Source: Candidatus Saccharibacteria bacterium oral taxon 488
Lineage (GTDB): Bacteria > Patescibacteriota > Saccharimonadia > Saccharimonadales > Saccharimonadaceae
DNA: 64,000 nt
Direction of reading: 5' to 3'
Assembly: GCA_013099015.1 (NCBI GenBank)
Contig: CP039998.1
Coordinates: 806,001 to 870,000, forward strand
This document shows, piece by piece, positions 1-9,246 of this stretch. Under the pieces are notes generated by a model that was not told where the DNA came from, made no database searches, and was given only the letters and a program-made list of their open reading frames with translations. A program made the position numbers and the translations under genes. Position 1 is the stretch's first letter. Each line of letters begins with the position of its first letter.

Positions 1-1584
1 GTGTTCAGTGTACGTCGCCAAATCCTGGCAGCGAATCGCGTCACCGTCCTCACGCGGATAGATCATCGCCACCGACGTGATGTAAGTTTTCTGTTTGAGC
101 TGCTCTGTCATATCACCCGGTAACGACTGACCGATAACAACTGCCGTGCCGCGCTTTAATTGCGAAAAGCCGTTATCCTTGATAGCTTGAGCGTTTAAGC
201 CTTCAATACCGCTGGTCGCCGTCAGATAAAAGCTGCCCGCAAATAGCGCCAATACCACGCCGCTGACGCTGCGAAAAATTGTTCGCGAGTGCACCGCCGT
301 ACGCTTACCGGCAATCAGCATTGAAGCGTTATTAGCCCAGCGCGCTGCCAGCAGCGACAGCTTATTAGTCAGCCAGCCGCCAGCCAGAATCAAGCCGAAC
401 ATCACCAGCAGCAGCGCCGCCATCAATAGTACCGACGGCAGAGCTGATTCTTTATTAGCCGCCAGCCAATCCCGCCCTGGCTTCGACGACAGCCAAGCAA
501 AGAACGCGATACCAAGTGCCGGCACCAGCGCCCGCCAAGCGCGCAATTTCTTTACCTTTTCAACCGAACGCGACACGCCCAGCGGCGAAATCTGCGCCCG
601 GCGCATCCGCCGCCAGTTGACAAACATCGTTAGCCCCAGCGTCAAACCGATAATCAGCGCGTATTGCGTGCCAGTTAACGCCAGATCACTAGGATTAAAC
701 CGCATGCCGTCCATCTTGAAATCCTGCAGCGGCGCTTGTATCAGCCAGAACGCGCCCAGCCCGATGATCACGCCAACCACCGACGCCAACAGCGACTCTA
801 GGATCAATATTCGCGATACTTGCCGTTTAGTCGCGCCGATCAGCCGCAAAGCAGCATAGCGTTTCTCGCGCTGTGCGGCGCCCAGCTGTGTCGCTACTGA
901 CACGAAAATGACAATTGGAAACAGCAGAATCGTCCCGCCGACGCCAAATACAATGACAGCAACTGGGTCTATTTTAGCATCCGATTTTAATCCGTTAGCG
1001 TCCGTCCGATAAACATCAGCAAAGTATGATGGCTGTCCCTGAGATTTGGTAAAAGCATCGCTCTCGGCCACTTCCTCGGCGCTCGCGCCACGTACCATCA
1101 TCAATGCATCCGGGCTGGCAACATATTCGCTAGGAATTACGCCGAGGTATTTGGTATTTTTACCAAAACGCGCCAAGATATTATCCTCTGGGTGTTTAGC
1201 GACCGCATCAGCCAACGCTTTTGATAAGTAATATTCGCCAGGACGCGGCGTTTTCAGCTTAGCAAACTGCGGCGATTTAGCCGTACTATACATTGAATAA
1301 GACTGGATGTACTGACCGCGCCACTTCGACGCATCACCGCGCCGGGTACCGCCAACTTTCAGTGGTTCAACGCCATCAATCGGTTTTTGCGAAGGTGCGC
1401 CACGGCTCGCCTGATACGCCGCCGTATTAATTGCTAGTCCACTAGCACGCCCCATTAGACCGTTGACACCAGCCGTAAAGTAGCACACCAGTACGATCCC
1501 CAGTGCCACCGCCACCGTAGTCAAGCCCAGACGCGCGAATGATTGGCGACCAGACTTTTTTAATAACATCCAACTGACACTCAT
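1..1584 (-). CDS. ABC exporter permease, FtsX/MacB family (3' end cut by window)
   Basis: Open frame of 528 codons that runs off the left edge. It starts at the ATG at 1584, which overlaps the stop of the ATPase gene (ATGA). A hydrophobic helix lies near residues 15-40, then a soluble external domain to about residue 200, then an FtsX-type core with several helices and the family motif AALRLIGATKRQV near residue 250, and a further membrane segment near residue 370. FtsX/MacB permeases move lipids, peptides or antibiotics or transmit force across the membrane; the substrate cannot be read here. It is co-transcribed with the PadR regulator and the ATPase, so the likely role is a drug- or peptide-responsive exporter. 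Confidence 0.88.
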   Translation of the reverse strand, partial: MSVSWMLLKKSGRQSFARLGLTTVAVALGIVLVCYFTAGVNGLMGRASGLAINTAAYQASRGAPSQKPIDGVEPLKVGGTRRGDASKWRGQYIQSYSMYSTAKSPQFAKLKTPRPGEYYLSKALADAVAKHPEDNILARFGKNTKYLGVIPSEYVASPDALMMVRGASAEEVAESDAFTKSQGQPSYFADVYRTDANGLKSDAKIDPVAVIVFGVGGTILLFPIVIFVSVATQLGAAQREKRYAALRLIGATKRQVSRILILESLLASVVGVIIGLGAFWLIQAPLQDFKMDGMRFNPSDLALTGTQYALIIGLTLGLTMFVNWRRMRRAQISPLGVSRSVEKVKKLRAWRALVPALGIAFFAWLSSKPGRDWLAANKESALPSVLLMAALLLVMFGLILAGGWLTNKLSLLAARWANNASMLIAGKRTAVHSRTIFRSVSGVVLALFAGSFYLTATSGIEGLNAQAIKDNGFSQLKRGTAVVIGQSLPGDMTEQLKQKTYITSVAMIYPREDGDAIRCQDLATYTEH

Positions 1585-2306
1585 TTGACAGCCCCCGCAT
1601 TGGTTTTACCGGGCTTGCTTGATGTATTTACCGCTATATCAACACCAGAAATCTGCCCATCGCGCACGATAATTTCCCGGTCAGCATAAGCAGCAATCGT
1701 CGGCTCGTGCGTCACCATGATGACTGTTGTGCCGTGCTCTTTGGCAGTTTTGATGAACAATTCCATGACCTTTTCTGAGTTCAGGCTGTCCAGCGAACCT
1801 GTCGGCTCGTCGGCAAATAGTACTTTTGGCTCAATCACCATGGCCCGGGCAATCGCTACCCGCTGCATTTGTCCGCCTGACAATTCACCGAGCATACTGT
1901 CGGCCTTGTCACTCAGCTCAACATTGTTAAGCCATGTTCTCGCCCGTTGATAGGCCTCTTTACGCTTGACGCCGTTCAGTAGCAGCGGCAGCGCCACATT
2001 ATCCAGCGCTGTCAGCTCTGGCACCAACTGTCCAAACTGAAAGACAAAGCCAAAGCTGGTGCGCCGTAAAATACTGCGCTGATCATCGCTCAGTTTGTCG
2101 ATCCGCCGTCCGTCGAAATCAATCTCGCCGCTATCAACCTTAGTAATCGCCGCCAAGCTATGCAGCAGCGTCGACTTGCCAGAACCTGACGGACCCATAA
2201 TCGCTAGCACCTCGCCCGCCTCGACATCCAAGCTGACGCCGCGCAGCGCGTGCGTTTGCCCGAACGACTTCTTAATATTTTTAGCGCTAATTATTGGTTT
2301 GCTCAT
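1581..2306 (-). CDS. ABC transporter ATP-binding protein, LolD/MacB type
   Basis: 241 aa. Walker A GPSGSGKST at residues 38-46, Q-loop near Q90, signature LSGGQMQ at 142-148, Walker B VLFADEP at 162-168 and the H-loop in VTHEP. The length and motifs are typical of stand-alone ATPases that pair with FtsX-like permeases. The start at 2306 lies inside the end of the PadR gene (20-base overlap), and the stop overlaps the permease start by four bases, so the three genes form one translationally coupled operon. It powers the permease at 1-1584. Confidence 0.95.
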   Translation of the reverse strand: MSKPIISAKNIKKSFGQTHALRGVSLDVEAGEVLAIMGPSGSGKSTLLHSLAAITKVDSGEIDFDGRRIDKLSDDQRSILRRTSFGFVFQFGQLVPELTALDNVALPLLLNGVKRKEAYQRARTWLNNVELSDKADSMLGELSGGQMQRVAIARAMVIEPKVLFADEPTGSLDSLNSEKVMELFIKTAKEHGTTVIMVTHEPTIAAYADREIIVRDGQISGVDIAVNTSSKPGKTNAGAVK

Positions 2307-2829
2307 GCAAAATTTCCTCCTTTAGCCGCGTTAAACGCGAAATAGTTAATTCAATCCAGCGCAAATCCGCCTCCAAATGATACAAAGCATGGTCGATCAG
2401 CAGCATGTCCGACAAGCTACTATCGCGCCGCTGCGCTGTCAGCTCGCGCATCCGCTGAATATGCGCCTGCCGTTGGTTATCCAGATACGGTGACGCGTCA
2501 CCGTCCTTCAGAATGGCCAGCACCGCTTTGATATACATCGTCGCTTGCAGCTGTGGTGACGGCGCCTCTGGTGATTCCAACCATGCTTGTAAATCCTGCT
2601 TGCCTTCATCGGTAATTTCATACCGAACCCGATCCGGCCCGCCCGATTCGCTGGTATCGGCAATCTCTTTGACCTTGTTATCGCGTTTGAGCCGCGCCAA
2701 AGTTGAATATATCTGACCAGTTAAAATTGGCTTATCTTTGCCAAAATAGCCGTCATATTTTTTCTTCAACTCATAGCCGTAATTTGACTCTTCCGCTAAA
2801 AAACCTAACAGTGTATATTGAACGCTCAT
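2287..2829 (-). CDS. PadR-family transcriptional regulator
   Basis: 180 aa from the ATG at 2829. The N-terminal winged helix (QYTLLGFLAEESNYGYELKK..., TGQIYSTLARLKRDNKV) is the PadR signature; a C-terminal helical dimerisation segment follows (about residues 95-175). An upstream start at 2907 would add 26 residues unrelated to the family, while 2829 sits exactly six bases after a -10 hexamer, so 2829 is preferred and implies a leaderless mRNA. PadR proteins repress exporter genes and release DNA on binding a small molecule. It heads the ABC exporter operon and probably represses itself through the dyad just upstream. Confidence 0.9.
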   Translation of the reverse strand: MSVQYTLLGFLAEESNYGYELKKKYDGYFGKDKPILTGQIYSTLARLKRDNKVKEIADTSESGGPDRVRYEITDEGKQDLQAWLESPEAPSPQLQATMYIKAVLAILKDGDASPYLDNQRQAHIQRMRELTAQRRDSSLSDMLLIDHALYHLEADLRWIELTISRLTRLKEEILHEQTNN

Positions 2830-2835
2830 ACTCTT

Positions 2836-2889
2836 ACTATACACCCAGTGTTTAGTTATTGTAAGAGTTTTATATACTCGGTGTATAGT
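2836..2889 (-). promoter_or_regulatory. PadR operon promoter with overlapping inverted-repeat operators
   Basis: On the minus strand, TTACAA (2859-2864) and TATAGT (2836-2841) are separated by 17 bases, and the ATG at 2829 starts six bases past the -10. ACTATACACC at 2836-2845 and GGTGTATAGT at 2880-2889 form a perfect 10-bp inverted repeat. The proximal site also has an internal dyad, ACTATACAC-CCA-GTGTTTAGT (2836-2856), with one mismatch. The dyad covers the -10, which fits autorepression by PadR. Confidence 0.75.
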
Positions 2890-3015
2890 TGCTATTACAA
2901 CGTCCATTCACTCTATTGACACGGCACCCGCCCCATCACAGATAGCTCACCCCACCAAACCGCCACGACCAGTAGCCCACCTCGCCAGAATACAGACTAT
3001 TATTCAATTTTGGCG

Positions 3016-3021
3016 TATAAT
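3016..3021 (+). promoter_or_regulatory. -10 element of a leaderless promoter
   Basis: A perfect TATAAT lies six bases before the ATG at 3028, with no clear -35. This spacing puts the transcription start at the start codon and decides the start of the next gene (ATG 3028 rather than the in-frame TTG at 3010). Confidence 0.6.
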
Positions 3022-3027
3022 AGGTTC

Positions 3028-3636
3028 ATGACACAATTTTGCCGGGTATACCGTAAACAGCGATCGGTTAAGTCAGCTCTGTTGGGAATTGGCAAAATTC
3101 TCAGCTTGCCACAATACTTACTACTAGCAGTTGTTTTATCGTTGCTTTTTGCGCTCATTATTTTCTTTGCCATCAACGCTAATTTTTACGGCCCGCTGAT
3201 GATGTCGCGGCTGCCAATACTGGATAAGGTTGCCCTTTTGGGAACCATGTTTATTGACATATTCAAACAAGGTTTCACCTCGCCAAACGGTGCACTATTG
3301 CTCATGGTGTCAATCCTCCAGGGTCTGTCGATTACCGTCGTCATTTTCACTGCCAAGAAAAATAAGCGTAGTGAACAGTCGGTCACTAGACAGGTCGGGC
3401 TTAGTGGCTTGGCCTCCGTGGCTGCCGCTATCGGTTTGGGCTGCGTTCCCTGCGGCACGTCACTCATCCTGCCGCTCGTTGCCGTATTCTTCTCAGGCGC
3501 CGCCGCAGCCACTGCCGCCACTGTCGCCAGCACTCTCGTTCTGATCTTAGCGCTACTTCTGAGCCTCTTTTCACTCTACAAATCTGGACAAATCGCCTTT
3601 ATGCATACCGAATTAGCAAAACAGGAGGAATTATGA
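3028..3636 (+). CDS. Polytopic membrane protein with an intramembrane CxxC motif
   Basis: 202 aa with four to five hydrophobic segments (about residues 24-48, 60-75, 90-110, 130-155 and 160-185). The sequence GLGCVPCGTS places a CxxC pair at the start of a helix. The next gene, overlapping by four bases, encodes a membrane-anchored thioredoxin-fold protein with a CSFC active site. By analogy with DsbB/VKOR or CcdA/DsbD, which pass electrons through membrane Cys pairs to thioredoxin-fold partners, this may be the redox partner. It matches none of those families by eye, so the role is inference. Confidence 0.75.
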   Translation: MTQFCRVYRKQRSVKSALLGIGKILSLPQYLLLAVVLSLLFALIIFFAINANFYGPLMMSRLPILDKVALLGTMFIDIFKQGFTSPNGALLLMVSILQGLSITVVIFTAKKNKRSEQSVTRQVGLSGLASVAAAIGLGCVPCGTSLILPLVAVFFSGAAAATAATVASTLVLILALLLSLFSLYKSGQIAFMHTELAKQEEL

Positions 3637-4349
3637 ATCGACAAAAAACAGCCGGCATAGCACTTATTTGGGTCATCCTGGGGATTATGATTACGGGAAT
3701 TGTAGCACTATTTATTTATGGTATTGTCAATCGCCCACCAAATCGCCACATTGGTGACGGCAAGCCGTGGAATGAAAAAATGTCGCAAGGCTCCGCGAGC
3801 GCCAAGCACGTGTTCGTCGATTACACTGATTATTTTTGTTCGTTTTGCGCCGAAGTCGAAGCGGCCACCAACACCAATTTTTTCAAGAATGACTATATCA
3901 AATCAGGCAAAGTTCGTTATGAACACCGCGTAGTCACGCTGCTCAAGGAGGTCACTAACAACACCGAATCTGGCGCCCACGCTGCGTTCTGTGCCGCCGA
4001 CCAAGACAAATATTGGCAATATACCCACGACATCGTGCCGCGCATCAAACGTGATTATTTTGATAAGGGAATTGGCGTAAAGAACGTCGCCACACCGCAA
4101 AAAATTCCGCCTCTGCCATTGGCATATTTCCTGACTTCTGCCAAAAATGTCGGTATGGACGAGGCAAAATTTACTGATTGTATGACTAAGAAACCGCACC
4201 AAAACGAGATTGAGAATAATACCAAGAAAGCCCTCTCGCTTGGCGTGAGTGGTCTACCATACATGGTAGTCAATGACTATGTCGCCAGTGGATTTATGGG
4301 CGGCGAAAATGGACTGAAGGCAATTTTGAAAGCCGGCGGAGCGGACTGA
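3633..4349 (+). CDS. Membrane-anchored DsbA-like thiol-disulfide oxidoreductase
   Basis: 238 aa. N-terminal signal anchor at residues 8-32, then a DsbA-type thioredoxin fold: active site C69-S-F-C72 after the strand HVFVDYTDYF, a helical insert, and the cis-proline loop GLPY with P209. Such proteins introduce or shuffle disulfides in exported proteins outside the membrane. A Shine-Dalgarno site (AGGAGGAATT) precedes the start, and the gene overlaps the membrane protein before it and the deacetylase after it (TGATG), so the three are one operon. The Cys-rich secreted protein at 60454-63117 is a plausible client. Confidence 0.92.
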   Translation: MNRQKTAGIALIWVILGIMITGIVALFIYGIVNRPPNRHIGDGKPWNEKMSQGSASAKHVFVDYTDYFCSFCAEVEAATNTNFFKNDYIKSGKVRYEHRVVTLLKEVTNNTESGAHAAFCAADQDKYWQYTHDIVPRIKRDYFDKGIGVKNVATPQKIPPLPLAYFLTSAKNVGMDEAKFTDCMTKKPHQNEIENNTKKALSLGVSGLPYMVVNDYVASGFMGGENGLKAILKAGGAD

Positions 4350-5869
4350 TGCCCACCAAAAAAATACAAAGTAAGCCTCAAAAATCATCGGCAAAACGAC
4401 AATCAGCTCGGCCCAGTCGCGGGTCAAAAACCAATACAGCTCCTGCGAACCGACCCGGGCTGAGCAGTATTTTATTCACCACACTGCTTTTACTGGTGGT
4501 AACCGCGATAGGTGTATTGTTCTACTTCCACTCCAAACAACCACCAGCGCAGCGCCCGACGGTCCTGGAAGATGAAAAATATTACTTCGCCGATTCACGC
4601 TATGCTGGCATCCGCTCCAAGTTCGTAACGCGCGACACCAAACACGAAAAAGTCTCGATCGAATACCCAATCACCAGCAATTCCAAAATCAACAAACTCA
4701 TCGCCCGAGTAATCGACCGTGCTGACGGCGATTTTCGCCACACCGCCACTAACGCTCCGACATTCGACCGACCAATGACAGAGACGATCAGTTATCAAGT
4801 TACGCATAATAATTCCGTCGCCCTGTCGATCATCGTCAATATTAAACAAGACATGCACGGCGCGCATCCGGTGTCACTAACGCATTTTTGGACGTTTGAC
4901 AAGAAGTCTGGTGAGGTGATTGACTTGGATAATTTGACTGAAAAATCAGAGGAAGCCATCAAGGCAATCGTGACAGCTGCCCGGCACGACGTCGCGCAAA
5001 CCATCAGGCAGCGCCAGCAACCAGAAGCGAATCTTGATGAGATGATCACCAAGGAGGCGTTATCGAACTTCACCATCACTGATGATGGTAACACCTTGGC
5101 TTGGCCAATTGGACAGGCGTCGCTCTTGCCGTCAGCCTACGGTGAATTGACCATCAAAGTGCCGACTGCTGCCGTTGCCAAATATCTGCAAAATCCGACA
5201 GCCCGGAAGCTGGCTAACATTCCCAAGCCGCCCGAGCCAAAACCAAAGCCAGCGCCCGCCGCGCCGCCAGCCGCGAATTCTGGGGGTAAAGTGATAGCCT
5301 TGACGTTTGACGACGGGCCAGGACCGTACACCGCGCAGCTGCTAGATATTTTAGACCAGCATAGCGCTAAGGCCACCTTTTTCTTGATCGGCAGCAAAGT
5401 TTCCGCGCAAGCTGATGTACTGCGGCGCATGCATGCGCGCGGCCATCAACTAGGCAATCATTCGTGGTCGCACCCGGAACTGCCTAAGCTACCGGTTGAC
5501 CAAATTGCCGGCGAAATTGACCGTACCAATGACGCCATCAAACAAGCCACCGGAGTTAAACCAACTGTTATGCGCCCGCCTTATGGCGCAGTTAACGGCG
5601 TTGTCCTAGAGCAACTTCGCCTGCGCGGTATGTCGTCAATCTTGTGGTCGGTCGACACTCGCGACTGGGCTGATCGCAACAGCGACATCGTCTGCTCGCG
5701 CGCCGTCGCTGGCGCTCGCCCCGGAGCCATCATCCTGATGCACGACATTCACCAAACATCAGTCGGTGCCGTACCGTGCATCCTCAACGCACTGAAGCAG
5801 CAAGGATATTCGTTTGTAACGGTACAGGGACTACTCGGCAATATGGCGGCAGGAGCTGGGTATCCGTGA
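4349..5869 (+). CDS. Membrane-anchored polysaccharide (peptidoglycan) deacetylase
   Basis: 506 aa. Basic N-terminus, signal anchor near residues 40-60, a DUF3298/PdaC-like region (about 75-275), a Pro-Ala linker (about 288-312), then a NodB deacetylase domain. The catalytic motifs are present: TFDDGPG with D321/D322, metal ligands H371-SWS-H375, RPPYG at 409-413 and LMHDIH near the C-terminus. The architecture matches Bacillus PdaC-like enzymes, which remove acetyl groups from cell-wall sugars and confer lysozyme resistance. The start codon shares a base with the preceding stop (TGATG). Confidence 0.93.
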   Translation: MPTKKIQSKPQKSSAKRQSARPSRGSKTNTAPANRPGLSSILFTTLLLLVVTAIGVLFYFHSKQPPAQRPTVLEDEKYYFADSRYAGIRSKFVTRDTKHEKVSIEYPITSNSKINKLIARVIDRADGDFRHTATNAPTFDRPMTETISYQVTHNNSVALSIIVNIKQDMHGAHPVSLTHFWTFDKKSGEVIDLDNLTEKSEEAIKAIVTAARHDVAQTIRQRQQPEANLDEMITKEALSNFTITDDGNTLAWPIGQASLLPSAYGELTIKVPTAAVAKYLQNPTARKLANIPKPPEPKPKPAPAAPPAANSGGKVIALTFDDGPGPYTAQLLDILDQHSAKATFFLIGSKVSAQADVLRRMHARGHQLGNHSWSHPELPKLPVDQIAGEIDRTNDAIKQATGVKPTVMRPPYGAVNGVVLEQLRLRGMSSILWSVDTRDWADRNSDIVCSRAVAGARPGAIILMHDIHQTSVGAVPCILNALKQQGYSFVTVQGLLGNMAAGAGYP

Positions 5870-5877
5870 TATAAGAC

Positions 5878-8800
5878 CTATAAAAGACCTCTGACTTCCT
5901 TCTCTCGCTCTTCTATCATTACCTTTTCTATTCTTATATCTAAATCATTTATATATTCTTGTATTATACTTCTTATATTCTCATCATCAGTTTTGTCAAA
6001 GTCTTTCTCTAATTTAGTTTTTTGCGCTTTTAACATATCAGATTCATTACCAGACCAGCTCGAAGATGTTAGATAACTATTATGCTTTATTTCTTGACAA
6101 GAGTAACCTGCAGCTAAAGCTTGTAATGCAAACTTTACCCACCACTCAGACATATAGCTTAGAGGAGATAAATGAAAATTATTAGCATTTCCATTTTTAA
6201 GTAGTATTGCATATAATTCAATACTACTACCAACTAAAGCATTAACCAAGTTAATATTGCCCGATGAGTTGTCTATTTTTACCAAAAAATCTTTCCTATC
6301 ACCCAATTCTAAATGTTTTACGCAGTCTACAGCTACATTCTCTATGTGATGAGATTTCGCATAACCATCTGATAGTCTATTAATTTTTTCTAAAAACCAC
6401 GGTTTGATTAGTTGAATATTACGACTTAGAATATGGCCTACTACAGATGAGGTTTCATAATCACACATTGAGTAGCTAACAACCGCCTGCTCCACTAGTA
6501 ACTTTAGATTTTTAGGAATTTCTTCTTTTTGATTATTAAATTTATACATAATGTAATCACATATATGCACGGCTGCATTCTCATTGACATGTTCAAGAAT
6601 ATAGACCTGAACATCTGTAGTTAGACAACCTTGCAAACATGCCGTCGCTAGTTGATCAGAGCAAGTATTAAAATAAGGAGATACTTCTTCAAATAATGCA
6701 AAATTTTCACTAATATCAAGACGCTCTACAACAGCACATACTACAGCAGGTCTATAAATATCATTTAGTAATGTTTGCCTTAGAAACCCCTCATATCCTT
6801 TGGTTTTAATTTCTGCAATCTTATCCACTATACTCCAGACTATTTGCACTAATGACGTATAGCTAATAAAGGCTTTAGCCCACTCAATTAACCTATCATC
6901 AGGAATATTCTTAGCCAAAACTTGACTAATCCAATATAAATTGTTTGTATAAGCTATACTCGCGTTATCCGCCTCAATACATAAAGATTTTAGTCTTTCC
7001 GCACAGTCCACGGGAGATTCTTCTATCCAACCCTTGGCTAATTTATTTAACGCGTTCATGTGGTCTTGGAAATCTGAACCCTCTAGATTAGAATAAGTTT
7101 TATACGGAAAAAGTATATTATAATATTCAGGTATCTTTACATGTAAATCTATGCCTAGTTTCAAACCCATCTGCCGAATACGCCGCTGCACAAGATTATG
7201 CCCACATGAAGCCTCGTAGATATCCATAAGCAAATTCTTTGCAGTTTCTTTCATTATCTTATTCGTTGATTCTGACAGTTTTTGTCTGGTATATATCCAG
7301 CTATCAATTGCCGCAAGTGCTTTGGCAAATACAACGTCACTTTTCGTTTTACTATAAATACTGACGATCAGCTCTCTCAAAGAGTTTATTTCTTTCATTT
7401 CATCAGGATGTATATGCCCCTGAATAAATTTCATCGTATCACCCATACCAGGATCAGACTCACAGGTTTCATAGTGCGGTGTTATAGAAATTGATAGTGC
7501 CTCACCAATAGATAGGAGATCGTCATAGCCGTATTTTACTTTATATTCAAGTATTTCAATAAGGAGTTTTCTTCTTGTAAAAGCTTCATTATTAAAACCA
7601 GGTCTCCCAGATTTAACCCAGTCTCGCAGCAGCCGAAGTGCTCGCTTATCATCTCGTGCCCTATCTAGTAACACTCCAACGGTTATCTCAGGTTGCCAAT
7701 ATAGTGTAATGTTAGATTGTTTAAATATAGCGTCTGGGTTACACTCAGCTACGTATTCGGCTTCTGTTCTACCTAATGCGGCGTATAATGCCCATGCCTT
7801 ATTATCAATTGATGAATTCAAATAGACCTTTATCCTATCTGCATCAACAGATGCTCCACGAAGGACAACCGCTAAAACAACCGATAAAACCTCGCTCTTA
7901 TCAAGATACTTATCTATATATTCCTCAAAATCAAGAGGCATAAGGTCGGTAAAGAAAGCGTCTCTCACTAATGGATATCGTAAAGACTCGGGTTCGACAA
8001 TAATGGTTTTGTCACGATTCACATTGATAATTCCACCGTAAGCAAGTTCATTGAGTATGTTTTTGATTTGAACAATGCCAATGCCACAGCTATTGGACAG
8101 ATTAGACATACTAATACCACCATCTCCACCAAGAGCGATAAAAGCTAATATAGTTGCGGTTTCTTTTCCTAGTCTATTCTGAAATCCATTTACAACAATA
8201 TTTTTGAGCGAATCTCCCCGAAGAACTTTTCGCCAATCATCCTGAATATATAAGCCGCTCAGAGCAACAGCAAGTCCAGGCTTTCCTTTTGACTGATCTA
8301 CTATTTCACGTTTTACGTTATCAGATTCATCAATTAAACCACGTAGATCAATAATTTTGACTATATCATTCCGTGTTAGCGGTTGTAATTGAATAATATT
8401 AGTACTACTAACTCCTAATAAAGTTCGTATCGAATCTTCTTCCGAAGACCAAGTTATAGCAACAATATCAAAAGAAAAACCTAAATTACTTCTGATATAC
8501 ATAAGCCCTTCTATAATATCCCGATGATCGTGCGCATCATCCAATAATATATAGCATGGAGTTTGCTGCCTAATCTCATCTGTTATTCGTGATAGATTGT
8601 AGTCAATAACAAACAATCCTTTACGTTTCGAAGCAAATTCTTGAGCAAGATATGTTTTACCACTCCCTGGTTGACCAGATATCATGCGATCGCCTTTTAT
8701 GCTTCTGATCTTTTTTTCTTCTTCATCACGACCTACTAGTGGTAAATTATCAAAAGAAATTCTAGATTTTACTGCAATGTTAGAAAGTGCAGGTAGTCGT

Positions 8801-9231
8801 CCTTGAATTCCTAATAACTTCATGCGCAGTTCTGAGTGAGCATATAAGTAATTAACAAAAAACTCCTCATCGTATATAGTTACCACCTCAAAACCTTCTT
8901 TACGAACTGCTTCTCGTAGCTTCTGCTTCTGACTGTTGGTAATTTTTCGATTTGTCGCTACATATATAAAAGTACTTTTCCCACCACTTTTCTTATAGCT
9001 TCGTATCGTTTTTAATACATTTGCCTTTAGATTTTCTTGAATAGTACAAGCAAGTGGACAGCCTACCTCTTTAGCCGGGATTTCTCCATCTCTACCAAAA
9101 TCTCCAGGACCAGACACTGGAGTAAATCCTGGTATTGTATTTGTAAACGCTATGCCAACACACTCTTCAAACAAGTTACCATCACTAACTTTAGCAAGCT
9201 CACTTCTTATCTGATCACGCAGCTCATCCAT
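5878..9231 (-). CDS. STAND-type NTPase with nuclease-like N-terminus, putative antiphage protein
   Basis: 1117 aa. Residues 1-145 resemble the restriction-endonuclease fold of Mrr-like effectors: LFEECVGIAF, then GDFGRDGE with D48, then the strand CTIQEN, where the usual Lys of QxK is replaced by Asn. A linker (LPLVGRDEEE) leads to a P-loop NTPase with Walker A GQPGSGKT (186-193) and Walker B YILLDDAHD (D231/D232), a winged-helix region near 370-440, and about 650 residues of helical-repeat-like sequence. This nuclease-NTPase-sensor order is that of Avs/STAND defence proteins, whose C-terminus recognises a phage protein. It is AT-rich compared with its neighbours and has its own leaderless promoter. 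Defence is inference; direct family assignment needs a profile search. Confidence 0.8.
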   Translation of the reverse strand: MDELRDQIRSELAKVSDGNLFEECVGIAFTNTIPGFTPVSGPGDFGRDGEIPAKEVGCPLACTIQENLKANVLKTIRSYKKSGGKSTFIYVATNRKITNSQKQKLREAVRKEGFEVVTIYDEEFFVNYLYAHSELRMKLLGIQGRLPALSNIAVKSRISFDNLPLVGRDEEEKKIRSIKGDRMISGQPGSGKTYLAQEFASKRKGLFVIDYNLSRITDEIRQQTPCYILLDDAHDHRDIIEGLMYIRSNLGFSFDIVAITWSSEEDSIRTLLGVSSTNIIQLQPLTRNDIVKIIDLRGLIDESDNVKREIVDQSKGKPGLAVALSGLYIQDDWRKVLRGDSLKNIVVNGFQNRLGKETATILAFIALGGDGGISMSNLSNSCGIGIVQIKNILNELAYGGIINVNRDKTIIVEPESLRYPLVRDAFFTDLMPLDFEEYIDKYLDKSEVLSVVLAVVLRGASVDADRIKVYLNSSIDNKAWALYAALGRTEAEYVAECNPDAIFKQSNITLYWQPEITVGVLLDRARDDKRALRLLRDWVKSGRPGFNNEAFTRRKLLIEILEYKVKYGYDDLLSIGEALSISITPHYETCESDPGMGDTMKFIQGHIHPDEMKEINSLRELIVSIYSKTKSDVVFAKALAAIDSWIYTRQKLSESTNKIMKETAKNLLMDIYEASCGHNLVQRRIRQMGLKLGIDLHVKIPEYYNILFPYKTYSNLEGSDFQDHMNALNKLAKGWIEESPVDCAERLKSLCIEADNASIAYTNNLYWISQVLAKNIPDDRLIEWAKAFISYTSLVQIVWSIVDKIAEIKTKGYEGFLRQTLLNDIYRPAVVCAVVERLDISENFALFEEVSPYFNTCSDQLATACLQGCLTTDVQVYILEHVNENAAVHICDYIMYKFNNQKEEIPKNLKLLVEQAVVSYSMCDYETSSVVGHILSRNIQLIKPWFLEKINRLSDGYAKSHHIENVAVDCVKHLELGDRKDFLVKIDNSSGNINLVNALVGSSIELYAILLKNGNANNFHLSPLSYMSEWWVKFALQALAAGYSCQEIKHNSYLTSSSWSGNESDMLKAQKTKLEKDFDKTDDENIRSIIQEYINDLDIRIEKVMIEEREKEVRGLL

Positions 9232-9237
9232 AAAACA

Positions 9238-9243
9238 ATTATA
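9238..9243 (-). promoter_or_regulatory. -10 element of leaderless promoter for the STAND gene
   Basis: TATAAT on the minus strand, six bases before the ATG at 9231, within the end of the DUF167 gene region. No Shine-Dalgarno sequence is present. It implies transcription of the STAND gene separate from the genes upstream. Confidence 0.6.
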
Positions 9244-9246
9244 TAT

